Source of the DNA: Micromonospora echinaurantiaca
Lineage (GTDB): Bacteria; Actinomycetota; Actinomycetes; Mycobacteriales; Micromonosporaceae
Reading direction: 5' to 3'
Assembly (NCBI RefSeq): GCF_900090235.1
Contig: NZ_LT607750.1
Coordinates: forward strand, 1 to 64,000
Length of the DNA: 64,000 nt
The notes beneath the pieces were generated by a model, which did no database searches, was not told the DNA's origin, and was given only the letters and a program-made list of their open reading frames with translations. A program made the position numbers and the translations under genes. Below, piece by piece: positions 22,501-36,169 of the stretch. Within the stretch, counting starts at the first letter, position 1. Each line of letters begins with the position of its first letter.

Positions 22501-25375
22501 CGTCGCCGGTGGTCTCGCGCTGCACGCCCGGGTCCCCGCCGCCGGTCGCGCCCGGCACCCGGCCGGTGGCGGTGAAGTACTCGGCCTGCTTCCGCTTGGG
22601 CTGGAGCTGCTCGATCGCCCGGCCGGTGAGCGGCCCGGCGCCCTCGGCGCCGCCCAGGTCGGTGTAGGTGGCCTCGAAGACGGCGAAGACGTTCGCCTCG
22701 GCGCCGTGCCCGGAGGCCAGCGACGTCTGGACCGTGCCGGTGCAGCCGGTGTGCTGCTCCAGCGGGTGGGCGTGCTCGTCGTGGCCGAGCAGCACCTGGA
22801 GCCGGACCCGGTCGCAGTCGATCTCCGCGTCCTCGGGGTCGGTGACCGTGACCGTGTAGCGGACCTGGTCGCCCCAGTCGAAGAAGCCGCCGTCCGGTGG
22901 GAACTCGATGGTCACCGTCGGCGCGGTGTTGCCGACCGTGACCGGAACGTTGGCCACCGCGGTCCGGCCCTTCGGGTTGGTGACCGTGAGCTGCGCGTTG
23001 TACGTCCCGGCGCTGGTGTAGGTGTGCGTCGGGTTCGGCTCGGTGGCGGACTGCCCGTCGCCGAACGTCCAGGCGTAGCTGAGCGTGCCGCCGTCCGGGT
23101 CGCGGGAGCCCGCGCTGGAGAAGGCGACGGTCAGCGGCGCCGGGCCGGAGGTCGGCTCGGCGCTGGCCTCCGCGATCGGGGCCCGGTCGCCGGCGATGTA
23201 GTCGATCCGGTAGACGCCGGAGTTGTCGTTGTTGCCGCCGAAGCCACTGCCCCACTCGATGAGATAGAGCGCGCCATCCGGACCGAACTCGAAGTCCATC
23301 GGCCGGAGCATGGTCATGCCGGTGAGGAGCTGGTTGATGTCGACGAGGCTCTTGCCGTCACCGGTGAGCTGCATCGTGTACATCTTCGACTGGTTCCACT
23401 CGCCGAGGAGCGCCTTGCCGTCGTAGTACGCCGGCCACTTGCGGTCCGATTCCAGCTCGGCGTCGTACCGGTAGACCGGGCCGCCCATCGGCGCACCGCC
23501 GCCGCCGATCTCGGGGAACCGCGGGTTGCCGCTGTAGTCGTAGTCGACGGTGGCTGGGATCGCCGGCGGCAGGTTGGTGAGGCCGGTGTTGTTGGGCGAG
23601 TCGTTCACCGGCGCGGCGCAGTCGAACTTCGGCCCGCTGGGGCCGGACGGGAACGTGTAGTCGTTGTAGGCGTAGTTCGCCCCGGTGCAGTACGGCCAGC
23701 CGTAGTTGCCCGGCGTGCCGACGATGTTCCACTCGACGGTGCCCTCGGGACCGCGGTCGGGGTTGGCGGCGCTGGCGTCCGGCCCGTAGTCGGCGACGTA
23801 GAGGGTGTCGGTGGCCGGGTCGGTGCCGATCCGGAACGGGTTGCGGAAGCCCATCGCGTAGATCTCGGGCCGGGTCTTCGCGGTCCCCGGCGGGAACAGG
23901 TTGCCGCTCGGGACGGTGTACGTCCCGTCGTCCTCCGGGTGGATCCGGAGCACCTTGCCGCGCAGATCGTTGGTGTTGCCGGAGGTGCGCTGCGCGTCGT
24001 AGTCCTGCCGTCCCGGCCGCTCGTCGATCGGGGTGAACGCGTTGGACTCGAACGGGTTGGTGTTGTCGCCGGTGGCCAGGTAGAGGTTGCCGGCGCTGTC
24101 GAAGGTCATGCTGCCGCCGGCGTGGCAGCAGGTGTTGCGCTGGGTGTCCACCCGCAGCACCTGCTTCTCGCTGGCCGGGTCGATGCTGTCGCCGGTCACC
24201 GTGAACCGGGAGAGCAGGTTGCGGGCGATCCCGTCGTTCGGGGCGTAGTAGAGGTAGACCCAGTTGTTGGTGGCGAAGTCCGGGTCGAGCCGGATGCCGA
24301 TCAGGCCGTCCTCGTTGCCGGTGGACACGTCCAGGTCGAGCGCGGTGACCGTGTTGCCGGTGTCCGGCTTGACGATCTGCACCCGGCCGTCGCGCTCGAC
24401 GTAGAAGACCCGCCCGTCCGGGGCGACGTCCAGCTCCATCGGGTTGCTGGTGTTGCTGTCCAGGGTCACCTTCTCGAAGCTGGCGGTCAGCGACGCGCCG
24501 CAGTCGGCGTCCGCCGCCCCGGCCGCGGAGCGGATGCCGCCGAGCAGGTGGGCGAGGAACTGCGGTTCCGCGTACGACTCCCGGGTGTGCCCGCCGCCGG
24601 TGTACCAGGCGCGGCCGCCCTGGAAGTCGTGGCACCAGGCGATCGGGTGGTCGGCGCCCATCGCCCCCGCGCCGGGGGAGTAGCTGGTCTCGTCCAGGCT
24701 GGCCAGCACGTGCACGTCGGGGCGCGGGTTGGACTGGTAGTTGTACCACTCGTCGAACCGGGACCAGCGCTCCGGCAGCCCGGCGGTGGCCGGGTGGGCG
24801 TGGTCCTCCACCTTGACCGTGGCCTGCTGGTTCGCCGGGTGGCTGGCGAAGTACGCGCCGACCAGGTCGCCGTACCAGGCCCAGCTGTACTCGGTGTCCG
24901 AGGCGGCGTGGATGCCGACGTAGCCGCCGCCGGCGCGGATGTAGCGCTCGAAGGCGGCCTGCTGCTCGCCGTCGAGGACGTCGCCGGTGGTGGAGAGCCA
25001 GATCACCGCGCGGTACCGGGCGAGGTTGTCGTCGCTGAACGCGGCGCCGTCCTCGGTCGTGTCGACGGTGAACCCGTGCTCGGCGCCGAGCTGCTGGATG
25101 GCGGCGATGCCGGTCGGGATGGAATCGTGCCGGAAGCCGGCGGTCTTCGAGAACACCAGCACCGAGAACGGCTCGTCGGCCGCCGGCGCGGCGGGTCCCG
25201 TCCGCGGCTGGGTCTGCGGGGCGGGCGCCGTCAGCGGCGCGGCCTGTGCGGCGGGTGCGGTCTGCGCGGGGGGTGCGGCCTGCGCGGCGGGGACGCCGAA
25301 CAGGGTGGTTGCGGTGAGCGCGAGGGGTAGCAGGGTGGTAAGGACGGGTAAACGGGCACGACGAGATCGGGACAC
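19520..25375 (-). CDS. Giant secreted multidomain ThuA / sugar-dehydrogenase / PKD / CBM / FIMAH protein
   Basis: A 1951-residue exported protein. Signal peptide: residues 1-33 (basic start, PLALTATTLFGVPAAQA). ThuA-like domain: about 68-290. PQQ/GSDH-type six-bladed propeller: about 295-728, with CCHAGGSMTFDSAGNLYLAT and GFRNPFRIGTDPATDTLYVA. PKD domain 1: 730-815 (YAWTFGDG). CBM6-like domain: 930-1065. PKD domain 2: 1072-1155 (YAWDFGDG). Two similar concanavalin-like/DUF1349-type domains: about 1165-1360 and 1368-1570. Two Ig-like repeats with YQLDG/SLDG and HELRFRSTDRAGN/HELLFRAADNAGN: 1575-1800. C-terminal FIMAH helical domain: about 1835-1920. Such proteins are thought to act on extracellular carbohydrate; the substrate is unknown. 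GTG 25375 sits behind AGGAGGCGGC. The gene is monocistronic, with a terminator directly downstream. Confidence 0.9.
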   Translation of the reverse strand: MSRSRRARLPVLTTLLPLALTATTLFGVPAAQAAPPAQTAPAAQAAPLTAPAPQTQPRTGPAAPAADEPFSVLVFSKTAGFRHDSIPTGIAAIQQLGAEHGFTVDTTEDGAAFSDDNLARYRAVIWLSTTGDVLDGEQQAAFERYIRAGGGYVGIHAASDTEYSWAWYGDLVGAYFASHPANQQATVKVEDHAHPATAGLPERWSRFDEWYNYQSNPRPDVHVLASLDETSYSPGAGAMGADHPIAWCHDFQGGRAWYTGGGHTRESYAEPQFLAHLLGGIRSAAGAADADCGASLTASFEKVTLDSNTSNPMELDVAPDGRVFYVERDGRVQIVKPDTGNTVTALDLDVSTGNEDGLIGIRLDPDFATNNWVYLYYAPNDGIARNLLSRFTVTGDSIDPASEKQVLRVDTQRNTCCHAGGSMTFDSAGNLYLATGDNTNPFESNAFTPIDERPGRQDYDAQRTSGNTNDLRGKVLRIHPEDDGTYTVPSGNLFPPGTAKTRPEIYAMGFRNPFRIGTDPATDTLYVADYGPDASAANPDRGPEGTVEWNIVGTPGNYGWPYCTGANYAYNDYTFPSGPSGPKFDCAAPVNDSPNNTGLTNLPPAIPATVDYDYSGNPRFPEIGGGGAPMGGPVYRYDAELESDRKWPAYYDGKALLGEWNQSKMYTMQLTGDGKSLVDINQLLTGMTMLRPMDFEFGPDGALYLIEWGSGFGGNNDNSGVYRIDYIAGDRAPIAEASAEPTSGPAPLTVAFSSAGSRDPDGGTLSYAWTFGDGQSATEPNPTHTYTSAGTYNAQLTVTNPKGRTAVANVPVTVGNTAPTVTIEFPPDGGFFDWGDQVRYTVTVTDPEDAEIDCDRVRLQVLLGHDEHAHPLEQHTGCTGTVQTSLASGHGAEANVFAVFEATYTDLGGAEGAGPLTGRAIEQLQPKRKQAEYFTATGRVPGATGGGDPGVQRETTGDAAGGGQNIGFIEDGDWWSLAPADLTNITSIRFRAASASSGGRIEVRAGAPDGPLVASATVPGTGAWQTYADVTAPVTGPAGGTLYFVARDPAGGAGALFNVNWMDFLGRGVTENAPPVVTATASPATGTAPVTVAFDGTATDAEGDTPLTYAWDFGDGGTASTLDTTHTYTSPGTFTATLTVTDSKGARSYTTVPVRVDAPNTSCFGARSDDFTGTGLDKARWGVVRENQLYAVSDGALRLPTAVGDLYGGRNDATNLVLQPAPAGAWQATTRLTLPVTANYQQAGLLVYGDDENYAKLDLLYSGGRRVEFIRETAGAPRNEAADSTAAPAGDTLHLRLTSDGTNLTAAVSADGQTFTPVGRSAALAGITNPRIGLFALNGGTDAPVVEAAFDWFQVSPDAPAGPVDPSDEFTGDTLDKCRWDAILRENPTGYRVTGGALRIDVPNGDIYGSGNSGPANFILQNAPTGDWTLETKVDGSLLNEQYQQAGLIVHADDDNYLKFDFIVDNQPGQPVTRRIEFRSEIGGAVQNPQPEAGNLTASVWYLRLARTGDTFTASYSADGTAWTALTALTSSAVGATPKVGLFTLGANQTASKTAAFDYFRLTTEAADRTAPVTTATVSGTPTEGWHTGPVTVALSAADEDGGSGLAGTEYQLDGATTWTAYTGPVPVSGDGEHELRFRSTDRAGNVESTKTAPVRIDTTAPVTSATFAPANDEGWHDGTVPVVLTSTDAGSGVKTVEWSLDGGAWTPYSAPVEVTGDGQHELLFRAADNAGNAETLKSAVLRIDGTKPTLLVSGIADGQLYGDSQDVRVSWQAVDPTSGIASVVGDLDGRPYASGTLQAMYELPLGLHELTVTATDKAGNVTTSEVRFFVTTSFRDMQNLLDRFKATSRLSAKAHKQLSAKLSDARQAEAAGNDQKAIKALTAFRTLAADATLVPEAEIRDTLVRDADAMIVRLGGTASRAGVRANDGESVDGAGRLGGDPTRIAPGRRL

Positions 25376-25661
25376 GCCGCCTCCTATGTCGCTGTGGACA
25401 GGGATCGCGGGGGCCGGCTCGCCGAAGACCGTCCCGGATGGACCGGAGCGGACACCGTGCCAGGATGTCCGCGCCGGCATTTTGTCGAATCGCTGAACAA
25501 ATTAATCCCGCTGGATCCGTTGCGGGCAAGATGCCGGCTGATAACGGTTTCGCAACGGCGAGCGACATTCCGAACAGCACCGTACGAAGTGCTCCGTCGC
25601 GGGCGGTATCGAGGGCCGTCCACCGCGTCGGCCGGGCGTCATGCGATTGCCGGACCCCGCC
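25376..25661. other. Divergent intergenic region ahead of the thi operon
   Basis: No gene is visible. The stretch 25480-25600 is less GC-rich (for example AACAAATTAATCCC at 25496-25509) and probably holds the promoter of the large minus-strand gene. I did not find a clear operator. Confidence 0.4.
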
Positions 25662-25690
25662 TTGGCAGGCCGGCGGATCTGTCGTACGGT
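25662..25690 (+). promoter_or_regulatory. Likely promoter of the thiamine operon
   Basis: TTGGCA (25662-25667) and TACGGT (25685-25690) are spaced by 17 bases. They lie just upstream of the TPP riboswitch, so transcription would begin close to the first riboswitch helix. Confidence 0.55.
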
Positions 25691-25701
25691 GACACGGACG
25701 T

Positions 25702-25791
25702 AACCCACGGGAGCCCGGTGGACCGGGCTGAGAGGGGGGCTTGGAGCCCCCGACCGTCGAACCTGATCCGGGTAATGCCGGCGCAGGGAGG
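25702..25791 (+). promoter_or_regulatory. TPP riboswitch (THI element)
   Basis: The conserved THI-box parts occur in order. ACCCACGGGAGCCC starts at 25703 and pairs with GGGCTGAGAGG (25725-25735), which contains the CUGAGA that binds the pyrimidine. GACCGTCGAACCTGATCCGG (25752-25771) and GTAATGCCGGCGCAGGGA (25772-25789) contain the pyrophosphate-binding CCUGAUC and GUAAUGCCGGCG elements. The 3' end runs directly into GGAGG (25787-25791), the thiE Shine-Dalgarno, so control by hiding the ribosome-binding site when TPP is bound is likely. It governs the seven thi genes that follow. Confidence 0.96.
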
Positions 25792-25800
25792 AGTGTTGCC

Positions 25801-26420
25801 GTGCCGTCCCTTGGGCGACTGCATCTGGTCACCGACACCCGACCCGGGCGGGATCCGCTCACCGTCGTCCGGGCCGCCCTCGCGGTGGCCCGCGCCGAGC
25901 TGGTGGTGCAGGTCCGGGTGGCGGACTCCGCGACCGACCGGGAGGCGTACGACCTGGCCCGCCGGGTGGTCGCGCTCTGCGCCGGGTACGACGCGACCTG
26001 CCTGGTCAACGACCGGCTGCACGTGGCGCTGGCGGTGGGCGCCGGCGGCGGCCACGTCGGCGCGGACGACCTGCCGGTCGGCGCGGCCCGCCGGGTGCTC
26101 GGCTCCGCCGCCGTGCTCGGCGCCACCGCGCGTGACCCGGGCACCGCCACCGAGGCGGTCGCCGCCGGCGCCAGCTACCTCGGCGTCGGCCCCTGCCACC
26201 CGACCGGCACCAAGACCGGCCTGCCGGACCCGATCGGCCCCGCCGGGGTGGGCGCGGTGGCCGCCGCGGTGGACGTGCCGGTGATCGCCATCGGCGGGGT
26301 CACCGCCGCTACCGTGCCGGCGCTGCGGGCCGCCGGGGCGTACGGGGTGGCGGTGGTCGGCGCGCTCTCCGCCGCCGCCGACCCGGGCCGGGCCACCGCC
26401 GAGCTGCTCCGGGCGTTGAC

Positions 26421-26427
<7 letters not shown>
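25801..26427 (+). CDS. thiE: Thiamine phosphate synthase-like protein (first ThiE homologue)
   Basis: A 208-residue TIM-barrel protein of the ThiE family, which joins HMP pyrophosphate and thiazole phosphate. Preserved: Gln and Arg of VQVR, Asn-Asp in CLVNDRLHVAL, Asp in HVGADDLP, the PTGTK phosphate loop (GPCHPTGTKTG) and IGGV. The lysine of the usual REK motif is replaced (RVAD), and the Ser normally following the second Asp is Ala (LGATARDP). It may still be active, but the loss of that lysine is unusual. It is the first gene behind the riboswitch, and its end overlaps thiO by 7 bases. Confidence 0.85.
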
Positions 26428-31716
<5,289 letters not shown>

Positions 31717-31790
31717 TCCCGCGCCGGGCGGGGGCCGGCCGTGGTGGCGCGGGCGGCTCGGAGACCGACGGTGGGTGTGACCGGTCCTGT

Positions 31791-31830
31791 GGGTGCAGTT
31801 GTTGTCGTTCCAGCGACAACAACTGCACCC
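31791..31830. terminator. Perfect 17-bp inverted repeat between convergent genes
   Basis: GGGTGCAGTTGTTGTCG (31791-31807), a 6-base loop (31808-31813) and its exact complement (31814-31830). It lies between thiC and the convergent gene that ends at 31838, so it should terminate both. The stem is unusually AT-containing for this genome and has no T-run. Confidence 0.75.
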
Positions 31831-31837
31831 GGAGACG

Positions 31838-34750
31838 TCAGTCGCGGTGGTGGCGGCCGGTGGAGCGCAGCGAGCGGCGGCCGCTCTCCTGCTCGGGCTC
31901 GTTGTCCGCCAGCGGTCGGCCCAGCCCGGCCACCCAGTCGACGTACTCCTCGTCCTGCTCCGCCAGCGGCTCCGCCTCGGCCTCGCCGGAGCCGCCCTCG
32001 TCGGTGGTCCGGGCGCGATTGCGCCGGAACAGCCCGAGCCGGCCGCGGAGCCGCCCGCCGTTCTGCTCGGTCGCGCCGGCCGCCGCGCCATCGGGCGTCC
32101 CGTCTTCGCCGTCGGCCGGTCCCTCCGACGCGGCCTCCACGGGCGCCGTCGGGCCGGCGCGCCGGGCGGTGGCAAGGGCCTCCCAGCTCGCGGCCCGCTC
32201 CAGGTCGGGCAGGGGAGCGCGGTGCCGGGGCCGGTGTCCGCTGGTTTCCTCGGGTACGGCCGGTCCGGTCGCCTCGTCCCGCGCGGCGGGGGTGGGCCGG
32301 GCCGGCGCCGACCACGCCGGTGCGACCGGCCAGGTGGACCGTGGCGCGGCCGGTCGGTCGGCCGTCGGCGTGACGGGAGCCGGCACCGGCTTGAGGACCG
32401 GTCGGGCCGGCTCCCGCGTCCCCTCGCGCCGCTTGCCGGCGGCCGGTGCGTCACCGGCGGCCGGGGGCGTGGACGCGGCGGCGGGGTCCGCGGTGCCGGT
32501 CGCGGGCTCGGTGGCGCTCGCCCACGCGGCGGTCGGTGCCGGCTCGATGCCGGTGACCCGGGTCCGGCCCGCGTCACTGCCGGACGTGGCGGGGTCGGCC
32601 GTGCCCGCGGCCTCGGCAGCCGGCACCGATCCGGCCGACGCGGCGCCGGTCGAAGCGCGGCCGGGTGCAGATCCGGCCGACGTGCTGCCGGGTGTCGATC
32701 CGGTCGTCGTGCCGCTGGACGACGGGTCGGTCGAAGCGCTGTCACGTGCCGACGTCGGGGCGGACGGGTCGCCGGTCGTCGCCGGGTCGGCGGTCGGGTC
32801 GGTCGGGTCGGCGCGCTTGGTGGTGGCCTTCGACTTGCGGGTCCGGCGGGGCCGGGGGGCGGGCTCGGCGGGCGTCGCGGCGCCGGCGTCTCCGTCGGTC
32901 GACTCGGCGGCCGGCGGCTCCTCGGCTTTGGTCGCGCGGCGGGACGACCGGCCGGTGGCCGACGCCGCCGTGGAGCGGGACGACCGTCCCTTCCTCGATC
33001 GCCCGGTGCCGCCCGGCTGCTCGGCCGCGTCGTCGGTCGGGACCGGCTCCGGCGGGGCGCCCGCCCCAGCGCTCCGCACCGCTGCGGTGCCGCTCGCGGC
33101 GTCTCCCGATGCCGTCGTCGCCGCGTCGCGCGCGGCCGCGGCGTCGGGACCTGTCGAGGTGCTCGACAGGCCGCCCGGTGCCGCGTCCCGGGCGGGCGCG
33201 GCGTCGGCCCCTGTCGAGGTGCTCGACAGGTTGCCCGGTGCCGCGTCGGCGGCGGGTGGGGCGCTGGCTGCGGTGCCGCGCGAAGCGCCGCCCGGGGTCG
33301 TCGTGGCCGGGTCCGCAGGGCGCGCCGGGTCGGCAGCGTGCACTGGGTCGGCAGCGCGCGTCGGGTGCGACCGCACCGCTCCTCGGTTCGGACCGGCCGG
33401 TGCCCCTGGCGCCGCGCCGGGGTCTGCCGGCTCGACGGGCGGCGCGGGGAACGCGTTCGGCGCCGTGGCGGCGGTCGGTTCGACGGCTGGTCGCTCGTGC
33501 GTACCGGCCCTCGCCGGCTTGACCGGGTGCGCGGGCCGTGGAGCGGGGGCCGGAGCGCCGGCACCCGCCCGGTCCGCCGTCAGGCCGGCGGTGGTGTCTG
33601 GACCGTCGCCGGGAGAGCGGGGCGGGAAGCCGGTCGCGCCGGCCGCCGGCCAGTCCCAGTGCGCCGGAGTGGCCCGGCCCGCGGCTGCGGCGGCGGACAC
33701 GGTGCCCACCGTGCCCGGGCCGGCAGAGGCGGCCAGGTCGGCACCGGCCACCTCGGCGTCGCCCGGTTCGGCGGCCCGGTCGGTCGGGTCGGTCCGGTCG
33801 GCTCCGGACTCGGCCGGCCGCGCGCCGGGCAGGGGCGGCCCGGCCGGCAGCGGCCGCAGGATGTCGGTCGGCTCGATGGCCTGGGGCGCGGCAACCGACC
33901 CGCCGGACGGCCGGCGCGCCAGCGCGGCGGCGGCCGAGCCGAGCGCGCCGGCGGCGACCGCGAGCAGGGCGCCGTAGTAGGGCGCGAGCTGGTAGCGGTC
34001 GACGGCGTCACCGGGTCCGGCCGTCAGGTAGGCGAACGCCACCAGCACCGGTCCGGCCACTCCGGTCGCCCCGGCCACCAGCGGCGGGTGCCCGCGCCAG
34101 CGGGCCAGCGCCCCGCTCACCGCGCCGGCGAGCAGGGCCGTGGTCGGCAGCACCAGCATCGCCAGGCGCTGCGCAGCGTCGGCGTCGAGCCAGGCCGGCT
34201 CGAAGACCCCGAGCCGGACCAGCGGCAGCGCCCCGGTGGCCGAGAACGACGGTACGGCCGACAGCAGCGCGAGCAGCCAGAGCGCCCCGGCGACCGCCGC
34301 CATGTTCCAGCCGACCGGCGGCTTGAGCAGGACGGCCAGCGCGGCGCCCGCACCCACCACCGCGCCGAGGACGGCGCAGATGCCGACCGCCCAGACCGGG
34401 TCGACGGAGATGAGCTCGGCGGCCCGGGCGGGCTGCATGCACAGCGGCGCGACGACGGTGGCGCCGAGCGCGGCGGCGGCCGCGACGGCCAGCTGCCGTC
34501 CGGTGCCGGTGAGCGCCGCGTCCCGTCGGGCGACGCGTTCGGTGAGGACGGCACCGACCACGGCGGCGTTCGCCGCGCACCAGCCCACCCAGACGAGCTG
34601 GGCCGGCCACTGGTTGACGGTGACGCCAGTGAAGGTGCCGGTGAGCCGCAGGAGGCCGAAGCCGTACGCGAGCCCGAGCTGGCCGGCGCCGGCCAGCAGG
34701 CTCACCCCGAGCGCCGTGAGCAGCAGCCTGCTCCAGGTCCGAAAGGCCAT
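31838..34750 (-). CDS. Membrane protein with very long disordered C-terminal tail
   Basis: A 970-residue protein. Residues 1-290 hold about eight hydrophobic segments (for example [20 protein letters not shown] and [20 protein letters not shown]). The remaining roughly 680 residues are Ala/Pro/Thr/Ser/Gly-rich with charged patches, including a basic block ([22 protein letters not shown]), and look disordered; they end in an acidic/basic stretch ([20 protein letters not shown]). Two copies of a 20-residue repeat, each with LSSTSTG, lie in the tail (DNA 33121-33240). I recognise no domain. It could be an envelope or divisome scaffold; that is a guess. ATG 34750 is the first Met before the first membrane segment. 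Confidence 0.75.
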   Translation of the reverse strand: MAFRTWSRLLLTALGVSLLAGAGQLGLAYGFGLLRLTGTFTGVTVNQWPAQLVWVGWCAANAAVVGAVLTERVARRDAALTGTGRQLAVAAAAALGATVVAPLCMQPARAAELISVDPVWAVGICAVLGAVVGAGAALAVLLKPPVGWNMAAVAGALWLLALLSAVPSFSATGALPLVRLGVFEPAWLDADAAQRLAMLVLPTTALLAGAVSGALARWRGHPPLVAGATGVAGPVLVAFAYLTAGPGDAVDRYQLAPYYGALLAVAAGALGSAAAALARRPSGGSVAAPQAIEPTDILRPLPAGPPLPGARPAESGADRTDPTDRAAEPGDAEVAGADLAASAGPGTVGTVSAAAAAGRATPAHWDWPAAGATGFPPRSPGDGPDTTAGLTADRAGAGAPAPAPRPAHPVKPARAGTHERPAVEPTAATAPNAFPAPPVEPADPGAAPGAPAGPNRGAVRSHPTRAADPVHAADPARPADPATTTPGGASRGTAASAPPAADAAPGNLSSTSTGADAAPARDAAPGGLSSTSTGPDAAAARDAATTASGDAASGTAAVRSAGAGAPPEPVPTDDAAEQPGGTGRSRKGRSSRSTAASATGRSSRRATKAEEPPAAESTDGDAGAATPAEPAPRPRRTRKSKATTKRADPTDPTADPATTGDPSAPTSARDSASTDPSSSGTTTGSTPGSTSAGSAPGRASTGAASAGSVPAAEAAGTADPATSGSDAGRTRVTGIEPAPTAAWASATEPATGTADPAAASTPPAAGDAPAAGKRREGTREPARPVLKPVPAPVTPTADRPAAPRSTWPVAPAWSAPARPTPAARDEATGPAVPEETSGHRPRHRAPLPDLERAASWEALATARRAGPTAPVEAASEGPADGEDGTPDGAAAGATEQNGGRLRGRLGLFRRNRARTTDEGGSGEAEAEPLAEQDEEYVDWVAGLGRPLADNEPEQESGRRSLRSTGRHHRD
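33121..33240. repeat. Two tandem 60-base units, each with a perfect 9-bp hairpin
   Basis: Units 33121-33180 and 33181-33240 differ at only a few positions. Each carries CCTGTCGAG-GTG-CTCGACAGG (33150-33170 and 33210-33230), a perfect 9-bp inverted repeat with a 3-base centre. Both lie inside the coding region of the disordered tail of the minus-strand membrane protein. Confidence 0.85.
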
Positions 34751-34827
34751 GTCCGGCACGTTACGGTCCGGTGCGCCCGATCGCCACCGGCGCGCCGTGC
34801 GGCGTGCCGGCCCTGCTCGCGGCGGGT

Positions 34828-35136
34828 CTACTTGAGTTCGACGAGGCGGGCCAGGTAGGTGGTGTCCCCGACGTTGGTGAGCATGTGGACGGCGCCCGGG
34901 TCCCGGTAGACCACGCCGCCGGTCGGCTCGTCGGCGTCGATCCGGGTGCCGTCGATCGTCTGCACCACGTTCTTCGCGCCCTGGATCGCCACCACCAGGT
35001 ACGGGTGGTCGTGCCGGTGCAGCGGCTGCCGCTCGCCGGGTTCGAGGCGGATGTGCCACACCCGTACCCGGTCGTTCTCGTACACGATTTCCTGGCCCAC
35101 GGGCCCGAGCTCGTGTTCCTCGATCACCTCGGTCAT
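34828..35136 (-). CDS. Small cupin-domain protein
   Basis: A 102-residue single-domain cupin. The metal-binding motif 1 is LHRHDHPYLVVAIQGAKNVV (two His close together), and motif 2 is YRDPGAVHMLTNVGDTTYLA. Residues 1-35 form an antiparallel start typical of small cupins. It overlaps the LLM gene by 4 bases (ATGA) and belongs to the same minus-strand unit as the ABC ATPase. Substrate unknown; it may act with the LLM enzyme on what the transporter brings in. Confidence 0.82.
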   Translation of the reverse strand: MTEVIEEHELGPVGQEIVYENDRVRVWHIRLEPGERQPLHRHDHPYLVVAIQGAKNVVQTIDGTRIDADEPTGGVVYRDPGAVHMLTNVGDTTYLARLVELK

Positions 35137-36089
35137 CGGTCTCCGTCCAGGTGGGGGAGCACCTCGGCGGCGATGAGCTCGAGGTGGTCCAGGTCGGCGA
35201 AGTCGATCAGTCGCAGGTGCACCCGGGTCGCGCCGGCGGCGGCGAACTCGCCGATCCGGTCGACCAGCTGCGCCGGCGAGCCCACCACCGGGTCCTCCGG
35301 TGGCAGGGCGCTCTTGACGTGCAGCGGGACGGCCCGCCGCTGGGCCTCGGCGTCGGTTCGGCCGATCGCCACCACGATCCCGGCGGAGAGCACCAGCGGC
35401 GCCCGCCCGGACGCCGCCCGTCCGGTCCGGTCGCAGGCCTCCCGCACCCGCTCGTACGCCTCGGCGGTCTCGGCCACCGACTTGAACGGCATGTTGAACT
35501 CGTCCGCGTACCGGGAGGCCAGCTCCGGGGTGCGCTTCGGACCGCGCCCACCGATGATCACCGGCGGCCCGGGGGCCTGCACCGGCTTCGGCAGCGCGGG
35601 CGCGTCCACCAGCCGGTAGTGGGCGCCGGTGAAGCTGTACGTCTCGCCGGGCGGGGTCCGCCACAGCCCGGAGATTACCTCGAGCTGTTCGGCGAGCCGG
35701 TCGAACCGTTCGCTCACACTGGGGAACGGGATGCCGTACGAGGTGTGTTCCCGCTCGTACCAGCCGGCGCCGATGCCCAGCTCGACCCGGCCGCCGCTCA
35801 TCTGGTCGACCTGGGCCACCATCACCGCCAGCGGGCCGGGGAGCCGGAAGGTGGCCGAGGTGACCAGGGTTCCGAGCCGGATCCGGGTGGTCTCCCGGGC
35901 CAGCGCGGCCAGGGTCAGCCAGGCGTCCGTGGGGCCGGGGAGGCCGGGGTCGTCGCCCATCGACTGGTAGTGGTCGGCCCGGAGGAAGCCCTCGAAGCCG
36001 CCCGCCTCGGCCAGCCGGGCGAACCGGAGCTGGTCGTCGTAGCTGGCGCCGCGGTGCGGCTCGGTGAAGACGCAGACCCGCATGCTCAT
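35133..36089 (-). CDS. LLM-class F420-dependent oxidoreductase
   Basis: A 318-residue TIM-barrel of the luciferase-like monooxygenase family. Features: FARLAEAGGFEGFLRADHYQ, RIRLGTLVTSATFRLPGPLA, VDQMSGGRVELGIGAGWYER (the family signature) and PPVIIGGRGPKRTPELASRY. In actinobacteria such proteins mostly use F420. It overlaps the upstream micro-ORF and the downstream cupin by 4 bases each. The substrate is unknown. Confidence 0.88.
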   Translation of the reverse strand: MSMRVCVFTEPHRGASYDDQLRFARLAEAGGFEGFLRADHYQSMGDDPGLPGPTDAWLTLAALARETTRIRLGTLVTSATFRLPGPLAVMVAQVDQMSGGRVELGIGAGWYEREHTSYGIPFPSVSERFDRLAEQLEVISGLWRTPPGETYSFTGAHYRLVDAPALPKPVQAPGPPVIIGGRGPKRTPELASRYADEFNMPFKSVAETAEAYERVREACDRTGRAASGRAPLVLSAGIVVAIGRTDAEAQRRAVPLHVKSALPPEDPVVGSPAQLVDRIGEFAAAGATRVHLRLIDFADLDHLELIAAEVLPHLDGDR

Positions 36090-36169
36090 GACGGCACTCG
36101 GCAGCGCTGCGTGCCGTCCTGAGGCTCGGCGGCGCTGAGCTGGCTGATTCGCTCGCTGCCCTCGCTCAT
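36086..36169 (-). CDS. 27-residue micro-ORF, copy A of a dispersed element
   Basis: A 28-codon frame (MSEGSERISQLSAAEP, then DGTQR and VPS) fills the space between the ABC ATPase and LLM genes exactly. Its ATG overlaps the ATPase stop and its TGA overlaps the LLM start, both as ATGA. Against copy B (51288-51371) I count 70 of 84 bases identical but only 17 of 27 residues. The last third contains GACGGCAC/GTGCCGTC (36090-36097 with 36111-36118), an 8-bp stem at the downstream start codon. It may be translated simply to carry ribosomes across; a peptide function is unproven. Confidence 0.5.
   Translation of the reverse strand: MSEGSERISQLSAAEPQDGTQRCRVPS

Noticed and set aside
19250..25330. 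Plus-strand open frame of about 2000 codons
   Set aside because: It lies opposite the secreted multidomain gene, its product is a Val/Arg/Gly-rich low-complexity string with no domains, and it has no ribosome-binding site. High GC makes such antisense frames common.
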